From assembly GCA_034406715.1 (NCBI GenBank), contig CP137870.1:186001-250000 (forward strand): a stretch of 64,000 nt of DNA. The letters run 5' to 3'. The DNA is from Rhodotorula mucilaginosa. Taxonomy: Eukaryota; Basidiomycota; Microbotryomycetes; Sporidiobolales; Sporidiobolaceae. This document shows, one piece after another, positions 1 through 13,800 of this stretch (within the stretch, counting starts at the first letter, position 1; every line of letters begins with the position of its first letter). The notes beneath the pieces were generated by a model. That model was given only the letters and a program-made list of their open reading frames with translations, was not told where the DNA came from and did no database searches. A program made the translations under genes and the position numbers.

Positions 1-1295
1 CGTTCAAGCGGCTCGAACTCTGTAGAAGTATTGGACTTGCGAGTAGTAAAACACGAAATTCACGCCAGTCCATTGTTGCATCATCTGGAGCGAAGTGCCG
101 AGGATCGTGCGACGGAGATTCGAGCTGGCGTCGAAGAGCGAACCAGTGAAGCAGGCTGCGTACGACGAGAACCAGCCAGTCGCGGGAATCGCACGCGCCT
201 CGTACTCAGCGTTGGCGACAATCTCGGCGAGCTCGAGCTCGATGTAGTGCGACGTAGGGGGCTGGCCGCGGAGACGGACGAGGGTGTCGCGCGCCTTGTC
301 GAGCTTGCCGCGCTTGACGTAGAAACGCGGCGAGTCGGGGAGGAAGAAGAGACCGACAGCAAGGATGATGGCCCAGGCGAACTATAGAAGTACGCCAGTC
401 AGCATCGAAAGCGGAATGGGACGATGAAAGAGGGAATTTCGGAGGACGGACCTGGATACCGATCGGGATGCGGTAAGCACCCGAGTCGGTGCGCTTCTGA
501 GTGTAGTTGTCGACGATAGAGCCAAGCATAAGGCCGATCGTGATGCAGAACTCTGCGGTGCGGCGAGATGAGGTCAGCGCGGGCGTTCGATCGGACCTTT
601 TCTTTTCCGACTTATGAAAAACTTACGGTAACCGGAGACGAGGGCGCCTCGGACCTTCTTCGGGCAGATTTCAGACTGTGTATGGCGCCGTGAAGGAAGA
701 GACGAAGCGTATCGGACAGGAACAGGAAGAGGGGATTCGGGCGGAGGGTTAAGAAGTCAGCGCTGACCAAGGAAACGAAATCCCGAGAGACCGAACGCAC
801 CATGTAGAGGATGATGATGGCCGAGACGAAACCGACACCAAATCCTGCGATGAGACGACCAACGACGATGGTGGCAAGCGCCGAGGCCGCGAACATCTGG
901 ACGACGACTCCGGCGGAATAGATCGCGCAGCCAGCGATGATGGTAGGTCGACGACCGACGCGGTCGGCAATGTCACCAGCGAGGAGAGCACCGAAGAAGG
1001 TGCCGGCGGACAGGATCGAGACAATGAGGGAAGTGTGAGATGAGGAGATGGCCTTGGACCCGGCGCCCTCGATGGCGTCGATGAAGACTTGCGAGCCGAG
1101 GACACCGTTGATGTAACCCGAATCATAACCGAAGAAGATACCTCCGAAGGCGGCGAAGGCGCAACTGCGAGGGGGTCATGTGAGCAAGAAGACTCGCCGC
1201 GGCCCGGAAACCGCGAAAACTCACAGGAGATACGCCTTTATAGTGACGGGAGCCTCGATGGCGTTAACGTCGGCTGTGCCCTGAAGCTGGACCAT
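1..1295 (-). CDS. hexose/sugar transporter (MFS), 5' part only
   Basis: Proton-symport or facilitative sugar carrier of the major facilitator superfamily, expected in the plasma membrane. The ATG at 1295 opens MVQLQGTADVNAIEAP. Exons are about 1295-1225, 1164-801, 675-627, 552-452 and 381 to the edge, all joined by GT-AG introns in phase. Family marks are GYDSGYINGV in TM1, DRVGRRP after TM2, a VVGRLIAGFGVG helix, SEICPKKVRG before TM5, LPDSPRF at the central loop, and QQWTGVNFVFYY in TM7. The C-terminal half lies left of the window. Near the edge the frame meets a TGA at 6-4, so another intron probably begins around 18. The substrate cannot be told from this half. Exon chain and family are well supported; the exact sugar is not. 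Confidence 0.9.
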
Positions 1296-3537
1296 GCTGA
1301 GCCGACTTTGTAGCGGTATTCGGGGACGAAAAGACGAAAGAGGAGCTTGATGGGAGGCGTCGCCCTATTGTTGCTTGTTGTTGCTGCTGCGCGACGAGTC
1401 GCTATAGGTCCTCTTGCGGTTTCGGAGTCGAGCTTGCCTTCTCGGCGTTCGACGTTCGCGAGCAAGGAGAGTGAGGGACAGCGAAAGAAGGGAAGCAGGA
1501 AAGCCGGAGTCGACCGGAGGCGGACCTCCAGAAGGGGCCTGTGCGTCCGGCTGGACTCCCCGCCGTCGGGCACCAGGTTCTCCGTACACGAGGCGAGCGT
1601 TGACCATGCGGGGCTAATTTGGGACCTCGCCCAAATCGATGGCGCAGCAATGTCAGCCAATCAGAAAGGGTCATGAAGTCGGGTGGGACCAGATCGATTA
1701 ATGGGCTCCGTGGGCGCTCTGTACGGTCTCCAGCCTTCTCCAGATTCGGAAGCATAGAGCCCGGAGCCGACCCATGCATAAGTTATGGTCGAGCTTGCGA
1801 GCCAGACCTGGGCAGCGATGAGAGGACTTTGAACGGCGGATGTGGCAATACATCTGACTGCGCGTTTCGGGCAATCCCATCTGTTCGCTGGGCTTTTGCT
1901 CACCGTCTGCGTATGCTTGCGACGATTCGACGAAGCCCCTTCGAAGAACAATCGGCGTGTTCGCCGGCCGAGTGGAGTTCCTCGATCACTTTGTTCGCTC
2001 ATTTGATGAGCCACGCGTGGCTGCTGATGAGATCCTCGAAGTGGAGGGCAGAGCGCTCTGCCGATCCGGCTCGAAGTCGGAACTTGCAAGGCTGGATGCG
2101 CCGCGGCCTCACACTCGGGAGCTCCGGCGACTCGGACGCGACCTAAAGATAGGTTACAAGAAGAGCCGCAGACGCAGGGGGGGCCATCAGGAAGCTGATG
2201 TCGAGATGCATCAGGAGCGTGGGCGCGACGAAATCGATACAGCGAACCGGCGTAGAGACCGTGCGGCTCCAGCAAACGGCATGGCGAAAGCGTGCAAGCT
2301 GTGCAGAATCCAGATCCTGATGCAGCGTCGAGATGAGCGTGGTGGACCGTCGATGGCCTTCTCGTGAGCCAGCGCGCGCGCACGAAGGCTCACAGACCGC
2401 GATCAAAGATGAGAGTGATGGACTGATCCAGCGATGGGCCGATTAAGCGTGAGCCCGAAAATCTGCGTGGCGGCCACGCTCCCGCCGAGGAACGACCAGC
2501 TGTCGACCGCCGAGCGCCGCCGACCGGAGACGAAAATCCGAAAGCGATTACGTCACAATAGACCTCGTTGGCGAGCTTGTCGTCGTCGACGACGACTTTG
2601 GCGTCCTCCAGGTGGCCAACATGCTGCCAACCTCGGCGGTCACAGTCGTGGTTGGGACGTCGCCGATTCGCCGCTTCGCGCGGGACATTAATTGGTCTCG
2701 CTGAGCATCTGGTCGACCTGCTCGAGCGAGCGGCCCTTGGTGGGAGGCATGCGTAGACGACGGGTCTGTGTCGGCTAATGAACATGGCAAAGTAAGAGCT
2801 CCGTGAGTGCCTTCGGCTGCCGGAACGAGCGGCCGAACCTCGACCAGCTCAGCTACATAGAACCCGAGCTGGCGTACATCTCGGCTGCAGCCGTCGCACA
2901 TGAGCGCAGTTGCAAAAGGCGCGCAAAGGCTCGAGACGAGGTATACATAGCTGGCCTCTTCCAAAGCGGCGTGCAGGTTACGAGCGAGCAGGGAGATCAC
3001 GTCGGCATTCATAGCGGTGAAGCTGGTCGCACGGCGATTCGCTGTGCTGACAAGTCGCGGCAGTCTTACGTATACGGGATCGATGGATCTGTATCCGCCG
3101 ATGGAAGAATCGTCAGCCGGCGAACGCTCGAGTGCGAACATCGGAGCGGGTCCAGGGAGGACGTCTCAGCGGCTGTTGGACGTCACCGGGGCGGCAACCT
3201 CTCGCCGGATGAAGCAAAGCACGCGGTTGACAGGATTGTGCGGAGCATCTTTGGTCGGCTGGCAGAAGCTGGTCCGCCGCCGTAGACCGTGGGTGGTGCA
3301 AGGTCGATACTGCTGCCAACTGCCGAAAGGGTCGGTGCTCTTGGCCAGCGGAATTCGAGGCCAGCTCGCTTGGCGGGAGGCGAACGCAGTTGGCGTCGCT
3401 CTAGCCAGTACTGATCGTGAGCCCTTTACGGACCATAGCGTCGCTCAGAAGCGGGCAGTTTTGGCGGAGAGGAACCTGCGCTTCTGCTCTCTCTCTCTCT
3501 GCCCGCGCACCTTGTGGACATCCGGGTCGATGGGAGG
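1296..3537. other. gene-poor stretch between transporter and methyltransferase genes
   Basis: About 2.2 kb on which I could build no intact gene on either strand. Several open frames of 60-240 codons exist, but none has a recognisable family, a consistent exon chain or an unbiased residue composition. The right end, 3487-3501, is a CT-repeat tract just upstream of the methyltransferase ATG. The only recognisable piece is a decayed sugar-transporter tail near 2688-2810, listed separately. The stretch also holds the two divergent upstream regions of its neighbours. Confidence 0.5.
2688..2810 (-). pseudogene. decayed sugar-transporter C-terminal tail
   Basis: On the minus strand, one frame reads PPTKGRSLEQVDQMLSETN followed by TAA at 2690-2688. 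This is close to the usual ETKGxSLEQVDEM tail of MFS sugar porters. Immediately upstream another frame reads YFAMFIS and VVYACLPP, which look like the last transmembrane helix, so the tail and the helix sit in different frames. No upstream transmembrane segments could be read between 2810 and 3400. The most economical reading is the remains of a second transporter copy next to the intact one at 1-1295. A chance match cannot be excluded because only about 35 residues are recognisable. Confidence 0.4.
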
Positions 3538-6500
3538 ATGCTCGATTCAGACAGCGACCTCGAGATTGTCGAACCGACTCGCCCGTCCGCTGTAGCGCGA
3601 TCGGTCTTGCTCCACCCCACCTCGCCGTCCGCTGCCGATCCGAACCTCGAGCCGCGTCCGTCGCAGCCCGTCGCCTCTTCGAGCAAGGCGCCGTACACGG
3701 CAGGAGCATGGGCACCCAAGTCCAGCGACAAGCAGCCGAGCAGCAGCAAGGGCAAAGGGCGCGCCGACGTGATCGTCCTCTCGAGCGACGACGATGAAGA
3801 CGACCAAGACGAGCCGCTCGTGGTGGTGAGTACTCCCTGCTAGAGCTTGCAGCGCACACTACTTTCTATACTCACCAAGTACCGACCAGCAGCACCGCAG
3901 GCCGCCTCGCGCATCGCTGCCTTCCCTACCCACGGTTCCCTCGACCGCGAAACCGAAACCGTCGTTCCGCCGGCATTCGCTCGCCCATCCGAAACCGGTG
4001 CCAAAAAGTGTACACGCGCTTTCACGCCCAAATGGAGACGACAGCAGCGATTCGTCCGAGCCGGATCCGCTGGCGATGCGGCCGTCTTCGTCGCCGTCGA
4101 AATCCTCGCCGGGCAAGAAAAAGAAGAAGAAAGATCGAACGGCGGCCCCCACAGACGAGGCGGATAAGAAAGGGAGGGACAAGAAGACCATTGGGGCGCA
4201 GGGCTCGGCGCGACTAGGGCACATCGCGGCTAGAAAGAGCACTCTCGGTCGACCACCCCGGGCGGCCGATTCGCTCCCAAGTCCGTCAGGCGCAAAGGCC
4301 TCCTCGTGGTCATCTTCTTCTGCTGTGTCAACAGCCGCACCATCATCGACGGCGGCGAAGTTCAAGCCACAATCCTCTACGGCAGACGCGGCGCAGCAAG
4401 AAGGAGGAGGAGACAAGCCGAAAGTCTCTCGACCGGAAGCGGCGCCGAACAAGCGCGGACCGGCTCGCAAAAGCAGTCTCGGTCGTCCAGCCGCAACCGT
4501 GCTTGCGTCCGCAGAGGCCGATTCGGTTGCGACTCCGACCCCGACAGGCGCAAAAGAGTCGTCGTCGTTGCCACCGCAACAGCCGGCGGCTTCAAAACCC
4601 TCGAAAAGCTCCTTCCCAGCCGAGACGCGTGACAACGCCAAAGTCCGGCCGTCATCGTCGTCGTCGTCGTCCTCAGCAGCAGCAGCAGTGGCGTCAACAA
4701 AGGCGGCACCAACAAGTCAGCCTCGCTCACTAACCTCTCCCAAGCCATCCGACGCTGGCCTCGCTTCTTCGGTCTCGGAGCGTGGACCGCCTTCCTCCTC
4801 CTCCTCAGCAGCAGCAGCAGCTCATTACAGCGCCGGCGCGCCACCAAAGCCGCCATCGAGGCTCCCCGCCTCGGTCGCGAATGCGCCGCCTCCTTCCGCA
4901 CGACGTCCGAAAATGCCTCCCCTCGTCGCCGCCGGGGCGAGCGCCCAAGGTTCGAAAGCGTCTCCGGAGGAGAAGACGCCCTCGTCCGTCGACGCCGGGC
5001 GCGGTTCTTCGACTTTGAACGCGAAGGAGGCGGAACAGCCAAAGCGGCCCCTGCCGACGTCGACTGCCTCGTCGTCTTCGATTGGGCAAAAGAGCTCTTC
5101 TGGCGCGGAAACGGCAGCTCGTTCGACGCCGCCGCCGCTCACCACCAAGCTCGACACCTCGACCGCCAGCAAGTCCCCTTCCGGCTCGCGCTTATCTGAA
5201 GCGGTGCGCAATCGGTCGCCGCTGAGAGCCGCCTCGAAGGGCGCGTCGCCAGCGCGATCGAGCTCGAATGTGAACATGGACATGGACGTGGATGCTCGTC
5301 CCGAGTCAGCTCAGACGACTGAGCCCGTCGTCTCGCAAAAGGAGGCCGCGCCGTTGTCGACCTCGCAAACCCAAATGGACGACTCTGATTCCGACATCGA
5401 GTTTATCACTCCAATTCCGAAACCGGCACCGGTAGCGAGTCATGCCGCTCCAGTCGCGTCAAAAGAGGACGGGCTCGCTCGCGTTGACGATGTCAAGACT
5501 GGTGCGGCTCGCGAGGTCGAGGTCGAGGCCGGCAGGCCCGCGGTCGAGAGCTTGACACAGGCAATTACGCATGCTCATCTCGATGACATGGGCAAGGATG
5601 CGGACATGGATGCTGAGAAGGCGGGGGAGGACGACCGGGCGGAAGATGAGAAGCACGCGGCTGGTGCTCTTTCGGACGACCGTGACGGCGAAGACGTCGA
5701 GATGGCCGACGTCGACGGCAACATTCAGGCCGGGACCGACCTCGCACCTGAGAGCCGCTCGGACAAGTCGGACAGTGTCGACACCGCTCAATCGAAGACG
5801 TCGTCCTCGCTTGAGGGAGGAATCGCCGCAGCAGCGCCTGCCGCGCCGTCAGCTGCCGATGCGGAACTAGCTGCGCAGCCGAAGCAGACGCAAGCCGACC
5901 GCGTTGAGGGTGGCAAAACGCCTGCAGCGGGTCTTTCTCCGTCTAAGGGAGACGCCATTCCTGGAACACAAGACGTGACGATGCGAGACGTGCCGCTCGT
6001 CAGGCGAGACCTCGAGCGAATTGCTTCCCCTGCGAACTCGACTTCGTCTCCTCCTCACACGCCAGCGCCTGGCGACTCTTCGGTGCCGAATCGGCGGGTC
6101 TACGGCCGCGGACACAAATCGACGGGCGGTCGTCCGGTCAAGAAGGGTGTCAATCGGCTTCGGGCCGTCGAGTCGGAGGAGTCTGCAGCCGATCCGGTCG
6201 AAGCGAGCGCACGGGCTTTCAAAACTCTCGCCGTCGCCAAGCAATCGGTCACGAGTGTTGCCCCGCCGCGATTGCGAGAAGAAAGCGATATGGCCGAAGC
6301 GTCCGACAACAACGAGATGGAGGGCACGTCATCGGCGTCCGACTCGTCCGGAAGCTCGTCGTTCCGTCTCCAACAAGCTCTACTCCCCAATCATCCGCCA
6401 AGTCGGGCGACGGACGCGCTCACGGAATCCGACAGAAACTCTCCGGCTTTCAAGACCCCTCTCACATCGGAGGTCGCGCGCTTTAGCCAGCATCCGAAAG

Positions 6501-9266
6501 GGCGGGACCAGAGCACGCTCGAAACGACTTTGGAACTCGAGCGCCGCGATGATTTCGTTGGTCCGAGGTCCCGCCGTCAAGACTATTCCGATCTCCAAGG
6601 TCAGGACAGCTCGGCGTCGTCGACCACTACAGAGAAGAGGCACAAGCACGGCGGCATTGGACGAAAATCGTCCGGACCGTGGGACCGACGCAAGTCGCAG
6701 CACAAAACCCTCGACTCCGTTGTCCCGCTCGGCCGATCTGACGCCATCCCCTCTTCGGACCCTCCTAAGCAAGCGTCTCTTCCGATGGAGCTTGACGAGA
6801 AGACTGACTCGGGGAGCGTAATCGAGCGCCTGCCGAAGAGCTCCGTCGTCGATCGGCCTCTCAAGCGCGAACGCGCGGCAGCGGCTGATTCGGCACAATT
6901 CGGCCCTGCCTGGGCGATCATGGCAAGTCTCGCTTCCCTTCGATGCCTACGACACGACATGTTCGAAAACAAGCAGCCCGCTGACCACATCCGCACTACT
7001 TCAGTTGCAGAAAATGCACGAGAGCAAATTGCCGCTCTTGCTTATGCCCGCCGATATCGACCCGGATGATCCAGACGTCCTCGACGAGCAAAGAGACCTG
7101 ATCCGAAAGGTACTATTCCAGCTCCGCAAGCCCTGTCGATTGCAAGGTCGCCGCCGACTAATGCCTATATCATGGCCCGCAGTTCAAGCACGAGCAGAAG
7201 CTCGAACAACCGTGGGCGCGGCAGATCGCCGGTCCGAGCTACGACTTTTTGGACGAGTTCCGCACCGACATTCAGGATACCGTCAATCGTCGTGAGGCAA
7301 AGTGGGCCAAGCTGCATCCGGACGAGTTGCCGATCCGGAGCAGCTACAAGGTCATGTTCGAGCAAATGATTCTCGAAGCGCTCGCCGCCGAGTACGGCCC
7401 GGCAGATCCTGCGTCGCGGCCCCAGATACGAGTCTGTCCACCGAAGGATCTTCCGCGCGAGGCCATGTCATCTCCACCCTTCGACTTCATTTACACCAAT
7501 CGGTAAGTTGCAACAACCTCGCTCTCTCGGCAGCAAATCCACTGACGGTGCACGCGATAAAACAGAGTGGTCTACGACGACGATATCGTTCCAGTCCAGG
7601 CGCCGGGGTGCGGCTGCGAGGGCAACTGCGATACGCCGGCGAACCGCAAGACTTGCTCGTGTCTCGCTCGCCAGATCGAGGCTTGCAAGACCAAGGCCAA
7701 GGGGACGGACCGCTCGGACCATCAAGACTTTGCTTACGATCGGGCGGGAAAGCTGAAGCCAGCAGTTTTCGATACCCTCGACGAGGTCATGTGAGCCCGA
7801 GGGTCTCTTTTTTTTGGTTGGGCATTTCCGGGCTGACAATCTCGGCTGCTGCAGCGAGTGCAACTCGCAATGCGGCTGCGGACCTGAATGCATCAATCGG
7901 GTATGCTCAGAGACAGATGTCCGTCTGGACGACTATATCTAAAGCTGCGCGCGAGATTTACAGGTCGTCGGCAAACGCCAAGGCATCAGCGTCGACCTAT
8001 TCTGGACGGGGATCGCCGGCTGGGGTGAGTTTCTGAAATGTCTTCACGCCTGCGCGACTCAATCGAACTGACTCTAGCGCTGCAGGCGCGAGACTTCCGA
8101 CGAGTTATCCGAGCACGCCCTTGCGTCGAGGCTACTCGCAACGGGTGATTCAGAAAGGAGAGCCGCTCGCAGTCTACGCCGGTGAGCCGAGGGTTGTCAT
8201 GCAGCGCTGTGTGATGGGGTGACTGACTAAGACGGCCCCTGCGCAGGCGAACTCATGCGGTGCAAGGATGCATACGAGCGCGAAGAGTGAGTCGTTTTCC
8301 GATGACGAGTGAAGAAGGTTGCGGCGCCTTACGCATGCTTGCATTCTCAGCAACGTCTACTCGCGCATTCACCGCAACTACATCTTTGATCTCGACGCAT
8401 GGACGGGTACGGCGCACGCAGCAGAACGACGGGTAATGGGGGAGCAGTTCCGTGCTGACTTGTCTTCGCGCGCAGTGCTCGAAGACATCGAGAGCCTCCT
8501 CCCATCGAGCCAAACGAAGAAGGTAGCAGAACAGGCTCCGCCGATTGACGCTCAGACGGCGAGCACGCATCGCAGTACCGGCACCAAGGGACGCGCGAAA
8601 GGCAAACGGCTGGCGGAGGAAAAACCGTTCGTTCAACCAGACGAGCCTGAAGACTCGGGGGCAAAGGCGCTCTTTTCCATCGACGCGTTCAGCCTCGGCA
8701 ATGTGAGTTGTGCTTTCTCCAGACCCGCGTTCGCGATGCTTGCTCTCATGGCTGACTCCTCGCTCGCGCACTTACAGTGGACGCGTTTCTGCAACCACGT
8801 CTGCACGGACTGGAATGTCAGCATTCGACCGGTCTACGTCGACGAAGCGGACGTCGCACGCCCCCTCTTTGTGTACTTTGCGCGGCGCGACATTCAGGTG
8901 AGCCTGGTCGGAGGGGCTATCCCCGACTTTGCCGACCGCCGCGCCGCTGACCACTGACTCAATGGTCTCTTGTACTGTCGTCCAGCCCGGAGAGGAAATC
9001 ACCATCACCTACTTTGGTGGCGAGGAAGAGCCTTCGCCGCGCGCGGTAGGACTCACCAATGCGGAATGGAAACGCTGTGCCGACGAGGCTCGGAACAATG
9101 CGCCAAAGTCGCAGCGCTGCTACTGTGAGTTTTCCCTTCGTCGCAATCCGATCACGCGCCGCTTGTTGCTGACCTGCACGTATGACTTGACTCAGGCGGA
9201 AAGAAATTCTGCCGTGGTCGCATGTTTAGCGTGCCCGACCAGACAATGTTTTGGGACGTCGAGTAA
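3538..9266 (+). CDS. SUV39/Clr4-type histone H3K9 methyltransferase with long disordered N-terminus
   Basis: Predicted nuclear lysine methyltransferase that would place heterochromatic H3K9 methylation. Thirteen exons (3538-3825, 3890-6922, 7011-7109, 7183-7502, 7566-7790, 7855-7900, 7964-8024, 8086-8181, 8247-8286, 8351-8702, 8778-8897, 8986-9124, 9196-9266) give about 1,629 residues. Residues 1-1100 are Ser/Pro/Ala-rich and look disordered. A SUMO-interaction-like patch (DVIVLSSDDDED) is near residue 85. The pre-SET zinc cluster reads GCGCEGNC, CSC and ECNSQCGCGPEC. SET motifs are GEPLAVYAGEL, YIFDLDAW, WTRFCNHVC and ARRDIQPGEEITITYFG. The post-SET is CYCGKKFCRG. The usual NHSC is NHVC here. 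About 80 extra residues interrupt SET between YIFDLD and the NHxC motif. No chromodomain was recognised. The second intron uses a GC donor. The start is the first in-frame ATG; a CT tract lies just upstream. Confidence 0.88.
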
Positions 9267-9542
9267 TATTTCGGGGCGTTGGCTGGGTGCCTGCGTTTTT
9301 AGTTCTTTGTTGTTGATACGAGCTTGGCATTGCATGCAATAGTACATTCCAGGTCTTTGACGGGATCGTAGTCGGCGCTGCCACGACATCGATTTTCTCT
9401 CTCGCTTTCAGGCGCTCTTTGCGGCATTACAAGTCCGAGGCTGTCTCGTCTCTACCGCGTACAAGCCGTTGCCTAGCGAGAGACCCAGCGCTCAGTTTGC
9501 TTGTCCCAAACGCCAGCGCCGCTCAGCTCCCTCAAACACGCC

Positions 9543-10674
<1,132 letters not shown>

Positions 10675-10827
10675 TGCTCCGTTGGCCAATGTACCTTTAC
10701 TCGATAAACAATATGTACTTCGTGCTGCGGGGGTTTATACATCATGCGAGGGTGGGATGCGGGTGGGAATAGAACACACAAGGATAGGATAGGGAGGTGA
10801 GATCGCCATGAAGGCGCGAACAAGCGA

Positions 10828-13800
10828 TCATCGCGCATCGAGGGCGTCCTGCAAGGTGTACACGGTGTCGAGGATCGCGCGCAGAGACTTGCCGCCTTTG
10901 ACGAGCCACGAGTCGAACGGACCCTCCTTGCCGACCGTCTTTTGCATGTCCGCCTCGTTCGACAAGCCAGTCAACGCGATGATGTGGCACCGCGGCCAGC
11001 CGCGCTCGGCCTCGAGTTTCCGCATGGCTTTTGAGGCGGCGATCCCGTCCAGTCGCGGCATCTGAACGTCGGCCAGGAAGAGATTGAATGAACCGTTGCC
11101 GGCTGCGAAAAGTTCCAGCGCCTCCTGGCCATCTTCCGCGGCGGAGAACGGAATGCCCTGTCCAGAACAGCCACCGTCAGTCCTCTGATCCAGTCTCGAG
11201 CCGGAGTATTGGCTCACCTTGCCGGTCAGAAGCTTGATCAGGATGTTCCGGCTGATCGGGTTGTCTTCGGCGATCAAGACGCGGAAGTTTGGTTGCTCCG
11301 GTTCCGGTTTCTTCTGGCCATCTGCCGCGGGCGACACGGGCGACGCAGGTTGGAGTGGGTCTTGCATCGGCACGGCAGTTCCGTTCGGAGTCGTGACGGC
11401 GTTCGAGAAAGTCAACTTGGCCACGTCGACGACGAGGGCTTCTTCATCCGCCCTCTCGCTTGCTTGTCGGGCGAGGGACGGTCGCAGAGGCCTCGCGGAT
11501 GGTGGCGCATTTCGTAACGATTCTTGCGTAGAATTCACGGTGGTCTCGAAGTCCATCACCGAGACGCTCGTCGATGCAGCTGCGCTGCGTTCCGGGATCA
11601 TCTGAGCCAGCTCGGTCGAGATATTGCGTTCAGTGATCCCTCGCGGGCTTCTCTCCATGTGTAGCGATCGTTCCGTCGAGTTTGCGACGATCACGTCGAG
11701 AGGTACAGATATGATCATGGTGGTCCCGACGCCAAGGCGAGACGTCACGTCGAGCTTGCCGCCCATGCGTCGGACAATCGAGTCGACAACTGGAGAGCAG
11801 AAACATGTCAGTTCTGGGATTGAAGCACATCAGGTGAAGGCGAGAGGATCTTACTGGAAAGTCCGAGGCCAGCGCCCGAGCTAAGGTATGGGGAGCGGAG
11901 TGAGCAGAGGCGTTTCGAGCTTGAGGAACAAAAGGCGGGACTCACACGAACGGATCCGCCTGTACAAAAGGCGTGAGATATTTGCGATCCCGAACAAAGT
12001 CATCCGCCATACCGATCCCGGTGTCGGCGACGGTGAAGGTAATGAGGCGTCGCTCGACTTCCTCTTCGAGCGGAGGCGAGTACCGCAGGGGTGGGGCCGA
12101 GGGAATGAGGCCGGCGTCACGCAGGGTGATTTTGACAGTACCGGCGCGGGTGAACTTGAGCGAATTGCCGACGACGTTGAGCAGACATCTGCGCAGGCAG
12201 AGCAAGATCGCCGTCAGCGTCGGCTCCGTATAAGAAGAAACTGAAGGGGACTCTTGACTCACCGCTTCAGTCCTCCGACGTCCGCCATAGCCCGCCACCC
12301 GGTATCGCGCTCCTCCACTTCGAGGATGAGGTCGACCTTGTCTTGTGCATTCCGCGCGTGGTAGTGATCGACGTCGGCGGTGACCACGTCGACCCGCCGT
12401 TTACGCACCCAGACTGACTTCGTGACGCCTTCGACGAGGGAATGCAGATCCGTCGGTGTAAGAGCTCGCATCTGCTGCGCAGCGAGTTCGTTCGCCGAAA
12501 GGGCGCTCGTGTTGTTGAGCTTGGAGAAATCGAGGGTGTCGTTGAGGACGTCGGAGAGGGACTCGAGGCAGACGTCTGCTGCATCGAGGAGCGGCGCAAG
12601 CTTTCGGAGCTCCTGCGGCGATGCGAATTCGCGGATGAGGTCGATCTGGGAAGTGCAACCGTGGAGGGGTGTTCGGAGTTCGTGCGAGACGTGGCCGACG
12701 AAGCGCAGCTTGGCCTGATCCGCTTCGATGGCCCGTTGGCGCAGCATGGATCCGACCACGATGGCGCCTACCGAAGCAACGAATTGACGATCCACGGGTT
12801 CCTGTGAAGAAGAAGGACTCGGTTCAGAGGCGCGGCGACCGCTGGCGCGACTTTAGGAGACAGCTGTCAACGTACGAATGTGAACCATTTCTCGCTGCTT
12901 GTGAGGATGATGAGCAAGATAGGCGTTCCGTCGTTGTCGAGTACTGGTACCGCTATAGATGCGGTCGTGTTGCTTGCCTCCAAGATGCCATGCGTTGCGA
13001 AGGCAGTCGCCTCGGCTGTCGACTCTTCAGGCGACCCTGCTCCACACTATCCAAACTCCCGGAACCTCAGTACGAGTATCGACACAGGCGCATCAAGCGA
13101 AAAGAATTAGACTCACGGCGTAGTATGTTTGGAGGGTTGCATCCGTGGCGCTCGCGAGAGCGTCGGCATCTTCTTCCGATCTCGCCCAGTCGACGTCCCC
13201 CTCCGAGCTGAGGACGGTGACGTATCCGCGGTCGTCCAAGTTCGAGACCCAGCTCTCCGGCGACAGCGTGTTGGACGAGCGCTGCCGTCGACGACCGCGG
13301 ACGGTAGACGCCCGAGAGAACCCTGGCCTGGTCCCGCGCGAGTCCGACGCTGCGTCGTCATCCTCAGAGGTCACCATGACACCGGACTGGTCGGTGATGG
13401 GCAGTACCGCGGGCGGTTTCTTCGCCTGAAAGGCCCGCAAGTCGAGGATCGCAGCGGAGCCGGCGTGCGTAAGATTCCGGATCTCGCGAACGGCGGTTCG
13501 GTACACGTCTCCGCTGCTGAATTGCTTGTCACGCGACCCGGTCTGCGCTTCGTACGGCTGGGCTGGCAGCACCAACGCCTGGCGGAGGAAGCGACCGACA
13601 AAGTCGGCTTGCTGCGCTTCTTGCTCGCGCCGCCGCTGCTCGTAACCGCGTTGAAACTCGAGCGAAATCATGTCGGCAAAGTCGGTCAAGATCTCTCGAT
13701 CTTCGGCCGAGAACGACTCGGGAGACCGGGGAACCGGGTCGATCAGGCAAACAGCCCCCGACGCCAGAGTCTCCGGCAGAGTGCGCTCCGAGCGAGCGAT

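Noticed and set aside
1661-2383. 240-codon minus-strand frame left of the transporter relic
   Set aside because: No family motif, no supporting exon neighbours, and other frames are open over the same bases.
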